Shown here: positions 4,499 to 6,320 of the stretch, piece by piece
How positions within the stretch are numbered: position 1 is the first letter of the stretch
Layout: every line of letters starts with the position of its first letter
From: DAOUAE01 sp034433795
Lineage (GTDB): Bacteria; Chloroflexota; UBA6077; FW602-bin22; DAOUAE01
Assembly: GCA_034433795.1 (NCBI GenBank)
Contig: DAOUAE010000071.1
Location: forward strand, 1-6,320
Direction of reading: 5' to 3'
Length of the DNA: 6,320 bases
Notes under the pieces: generated by a model
Seen by the model: the letters and a program-made list of their open reading frames with translations, nothing else
Databases searched by the model: none
Told to the model about the DNA's origin: nothing
Translations under genes and position numbers: made by a program

Positions 4499-5959
4499 TC
4501 ACCGACCGGCGAACTTCGCGTTCCACTCCGTCTCAAACTTCTTCAGGATCTCGGCCACGTTGCCCCGCTTGGTGATGACCTCTTGAACTGCGGCCGCCAC
4601 CGTATCAGCGAGTTCCGGATAGTAAGCCGTGGGAGGCATTGGACGACCGTTCTTAGCCGCCTGGAGCCAGATCTGGTAGAACGGCGTCTTGAACTCCGGC
4701 TTCTCCCACATGCTCAGCCGGGCCGGCAGACCCGCATCCGGGTAGTCAATCAACATGTCTGGCTTAAGAAGGAATTCGATCAACCGCATGGCCAGTTCGG
4801 GGTTCGGACTGAGCTTGTGAATGGAGAGAAGCCAAGCGTTCGTAAACTGGGCACGAGGTTTGGTCGGCACCAGCATGACACCAGCGGTTGTTGGCTCACA
4901 TGTCGGTTTTGGTGGAAAGCAGTCTTTGAACCAGCCTTTCTCCTGCACCGCCCCGATCCAGTAACTGCCAAACCCCCAGGAGGCAGCGACTTTTCCGTTA
5001 AGGAAGTCGCCCAGACCACGGTCGTCGTAGGTGCCAGTGATGGCGAACTCTGGCGTGATCTTCTCTTTGAAGATCCAGTCGACGATCGTCTGAACCGCCA
5101 TCACTCCGGGCTCACTGGCGAACGAAGCCTTCTTCGTAGCGGGGTCCCAGATATCCCCACCGTAATGCCAGACCAGGGGGGCGACGTACAATTCGATAGT
5201 GGCCCGCGAGTTGCCCAGGAACATCCCCATACCCCACACGCCATTCCGTGTGGTGGCCTTGGCCGCCTGGACCGCCTCTTCCAGAGTTGTAGGTGGTTTA
5301 TCCGGGTCCAGGCCCGCCGCTTTATAAAGATCACGGCGATAGACGTTTGTTCGGGTGTGAACGCCCGTCGGAACCCCGATCTGCTGTCCTCCGACATTCC
5401 CGGCCTTCCAGCCTGGGCTCCAGTCAAGATCCTTGCGCTCAGCTTCCGGCCATTTCTGGATAAACGGCGTCATGTCCAGAAGATCGCCGACTTCGGCGTG
5501 TTTGGCCATCAACTGCGGTGAAGTCAAAAAGACATCGTGAGGAACCTTGGCCTGGTAATCGAGGATCGCCCGCTGGTCAATCTGATCCCATTTGAACTCT
5601 TCGAGTTCAACTTTGACCCCAGGGTTGGCCTCCTCAAAGGCCTTCCGTGCCTTCTCAATCCAGCGCAGGTTGAGACTGCGGTTAGGCTCCGGGATAAGCG
5701 TGTAAAACTGGGCGAGTTTGACCACAGCCGGCGCCTTGGCTGCCGGTGCCGGCGTCGCTGTCGGCGTGGCTGCTGGCGCCGGAGTCGGCGTCACTGCCGG
5801 CTTTGGCGTCGGGGCAGGCTGAGCCGGTGCGGGAGTGGGCGACGGAGCCGGAGCCGGGGTCGGTGTTGGAGCCGCGCCCGGCGCGCAGGCCGCCAGTGGC
5901 CCGACCAGCAGGAAAGTCATAGCACTCCCGAGAAACCGCCGTCTGCTTATCTGACTCAT
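4499..5959 (-). CDS. Extracellular sugar-binding lipoprotein of an ABC importer (SBP family 1), Tat-type signal
   Basis: The 486-aa protein captures the substrate outside the membrane and passes it to the two permeases encoded downstream. The N-terminus has a twin-arginine motif S5-R-R-R-F-L10, a hydrophobic core and a lipobox L22-A-A-C25, so export by Tat and lipid anchoring at Cys25 are likely. Residues 26-78 are an Ala/Pro/Thr/Ser-rich linker. The mature domain (about 80-486) has the family 1 pattern: AFEEANPGVKVE (107-118), an IGVPTGV strand (194-200), DLYKAAGLDPDKPPTTLEEA (210-229), and GKVAASWGFGSYW (322-334). Cys347 and Cys354 may form a disulfide. The start is the ATG at 5959, which has GGAGGG 7 nt upstream and begins exactly at the signal peptide; a longer in-frame reading to 6145 crosses the promoter. 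GC is intermediate (two sampled lines 55 and 58 %). Substrate is unknown, probably an oligosaccharide or polyol. Confidence 0.93.
   Translation of the reverse strand: MSQISRRRFLGSAMTFLLVGPLAACAPGAAPTPTPAPAPSPTPAPAQPAPTPKPAVTPTPAPAATPTATPAPAAKAPAVVKLAQFYTLIPEPNRSLNLRWIEKARKAFEEANPGVKVELEEFKWDQIDQRAILDYQAKVPHDVFLTSPQLMAKHAEVGDLLDMTPFIQKWPEAERKDLDWSPGWKAGNVGGQQIGVPTGVHTRTNVYRRDLYKAAGLDPDKPPTTLEEAVQAAKATTRNGVWGMGMFLGNSRATIELYVAPLVWHYGGDIWDPATKKASFASEPGVMAVQTIVDWIFKEKITPEFAITGTYDDRGLGDFLNGKVAASWGFGSYWIGAVQEKGWFKDCFPPKPTCEPTTAGVMLVPTKPRAQFTNAWLLSIHKLSPNPELAMRLIEFLLKPDMLIDYPDAGLPARLSMWEKPEFKTPFYQIWLQAAKNGRPMPPTAYYPELADTVAAAVQEVITKRGNVAEILKKFETEWNAKFAGR
5726..5884 (-). repeat. Low-complexity Ala/Pro/Thr linker coding repeat
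   Basis: This stretch of the binding-protein gene encodes about 53 residues made mostly of TP, AP and ATP units with an occasional Ser, Gln or Lys. At the DNA level it is an imperfect short repeat of GCC/CCG/ACC/CCG-type codons. Such linkers tether the binding domain away from the membrane in many Chloroflexota and other monoderm-like bacteria. Length is likely to vary between strains by slippage. Confidence 0.75.
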
Positions 5960-5973
5960 GACTGCCCTCCTTT

Positions 5974-5992
5974 TCTCGTGTTCTACACGAGA
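5974..5992. promoter_or_regulatory. Perfect inverted repeat in the binding-protein leader, probable operator or RNA hairpin
   Basis: On the minus strand TCTCGTGT and ACACGAGA are perfect 8-bp arms around an AGA loop, ending 3 nt before the AAGGAGGG ribosome site of the binding-protein gene. It lies at about +43 to +61 from the predicted transcription start. Just upstream (5986-6009) an imperfect direct repeat GTCTGT(C)TCGTG occurs twice with a 13-bp period. It may be a repressor operator acting as a roadblock, or an mRNA hairpin controlling ribosome access. No regulator gene is visible in the window. Confidence 0.55.
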
Positions 5993-6041
5993 CAGACGCA
6001 CGAACAGACAGGGCCTTTCCCGCCCACTACGCTCACGAACT

Positions 6042-6070
6042 ATGATAGGGATATGAGAGAGGACCGTCAA
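6042..6070 (-). promoter_or_regulatory. Promoter of the sugar ABC transporter operon
   Basis: On the minus strand TTGACG (6070-6065) and TATCAT (6047-6042) are exactly 17 bp apart, each five of six to consensus. Start is expected near 6035, giving a leader of about 76 nt that contains the inverted repeat at 5974-5992. It is divergent from the aminopeptidase promoter, with 21 bp between the two -35 boxes, leaving room for a shared regulator. Confidence 0.75.
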
Positions 6071-6091
6071 GATCAGACTCTCCAGCGCCCC

Positions 6092-6121
6092 TTGTGCCAG
6101 TGAGAACAGCCGCCGTATAAT
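6092..6121 (+). promoter_or_regulatory. Promoter of the aminopeptidase gene
   Basis: TTGTGC (6092-6097) and a perfect TATAAT (6116-6121) are separated by 18 bp. Start is expected near 6128, about 50 nt before the GTG start codon. The -35 is four of six to consensus. Confidence 0.7.
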
Positions 6122-6177
6122 CGCTCTGACTGGCAGCACAGGCATGTTCGTCGCCTGACCTCATTCTGGAGAGCACG

Positions 6178-6320
6178 GTGCGCGACCCACGCGTCGACCA
6201 GCTGGCCCAGATTCTGGTCCACTATTCCACAGCCCTGCAACCGGGCGACCGGGTGCTGATCACCGGGACCGACCTGGCCAAACCGCTCTTACTGAGCCTC
6301 TATCGCACCGCCCTGGCCGC
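6178..6320 (+). CDS. Aminopeptidase, M29 family (AmpS/AmpT-like), N-terminal fragment
   Basis: Only 47 codons are in the window. The protein begins MRDPRVDQLAQILVHYSTAL and continues with QPGDRVLITG (21-30) and a leucine-rich LLLSLYRTAL stretch. This is the usual opening of M29 metallo-aminopeptidases (the thermophilic aminopeptidase T/AmpS type), cytoplasmic enzymes that remove N-terminal residues from peptides. The metal-binding residues lie in the C-terminal half and cannot be seen. The start is GTG with GGAGAG ending 4 nt upstream. It has its own promoter and is divergent from the sugar-transporter operon, so a functional link is not implied. DNA composition returns to the GC-rich background here. 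Confidence 0.85.
   Translation, partial: MRDPRVDQLAQILVHYSTALQPGDRVLITGTDLAKPLLLSLYRTALA

Noticed and set aside
4492..5116. Direct repeat TCCGGGCTCAC near 4492 and again near 5105
   Set aside because: Both copies lie at or inside the binding-protein gene, are 600 bp apart, have no shared flanks and are explained by similar codons.
4358..5521. A 387-codon open frame on the plus strand opposite the binding-protein gene
   Set aside because: The minus-strand product has a signal peptide, lipobox and family motifs, while this frame has none and no ribosome site fits its start.
5960..6145. N-terminal extension of the binding protein by 62 residues
   Set aside because: It would cover the predicted promoter and leader hairpin and put 62 residues before a textbook Tat lipoprotein signal. 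The ATG at 5959 has a strong ribosome site.

Overview
The window looks like a piece of chromosome from a GC-rich, probably thermophilic member of the Chloroflexota (a Thermomicrobia-like lineage). This rests on four things: most of the DNA is about 60-80 % GC, the solute-binding lipoprotein has a Tat-type signal followed by a long Ala/Pro/Thr linker, EF-Tu begins with a bacterial GHIDHGKT P-loop, and an M29-type aminopeptidase is present. The taxonomic assignment is inference. Both edges cut through genes.

Left part (1-1516, minus strand). A housekeeping tRNA-tuf unit runs leftward from a near-consensus promoter at 519-547: tRNA-Thr(UGU), tRNA-Tyr(GUA), tRNA-Thr(GGU), then the start of tuf (EF-Tu), which leaves the window at base 1. 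It resembles the classical thrU-tyrU-glyT-thrT-tufB operon of E. coli but has no tRNA-Gly. The 128-base gap between the last tRNA and tuf holds a terminator-like hairpin and a 20-bp perfect palindrome. Upstream of this unit, on the same strand, is a CinA-like protein of 271 aa that has only the MoCF-fold/COG1058 part.

Middle (1517-2672, plus strand). A Gfo/Idh/MocA oxidoreductase, closest by motifs to inositol 2-dehydrogenase, is divergent from cinA. Back-to-back sigma70-type promoters lie between them.

Right part (2676-5959, minus strand). A three-gene CUT1-type sugar ABC importer operon encodes a lipoprotein substrate-binding protein, a MalF-type permease and a MalG-type permease. It ends 3 bp from the oxidoreductase, tail to tail. 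No ATPase gene is present, so a shared ATPase elsewhere is expected. The two permease genes are clearly AT-richer (sampled lines 38-53 % GC) than everything around them, and the binding-protein gene is intermediate. A long hairpin and a triplicated 11-mer sit between the binding protein and the first permease. A perfect 8-bp inverted repeat lies just before the binding protein's ribosome-binding site. On the far right a partial M29 aminopeptidase gene starts, divergent from the transporter operon, with a clear promoter.

The dehydrogenase and the importer could work on one polyol or sugar (import, then oxidation), but this is suggested only by adjacency. I see no CRISPR array, insertion sequence, phage gene or obvious defence system. 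The most unusual material is regulatory (leader and intercistronic structures) and compositional (the AT-rich permease pair).
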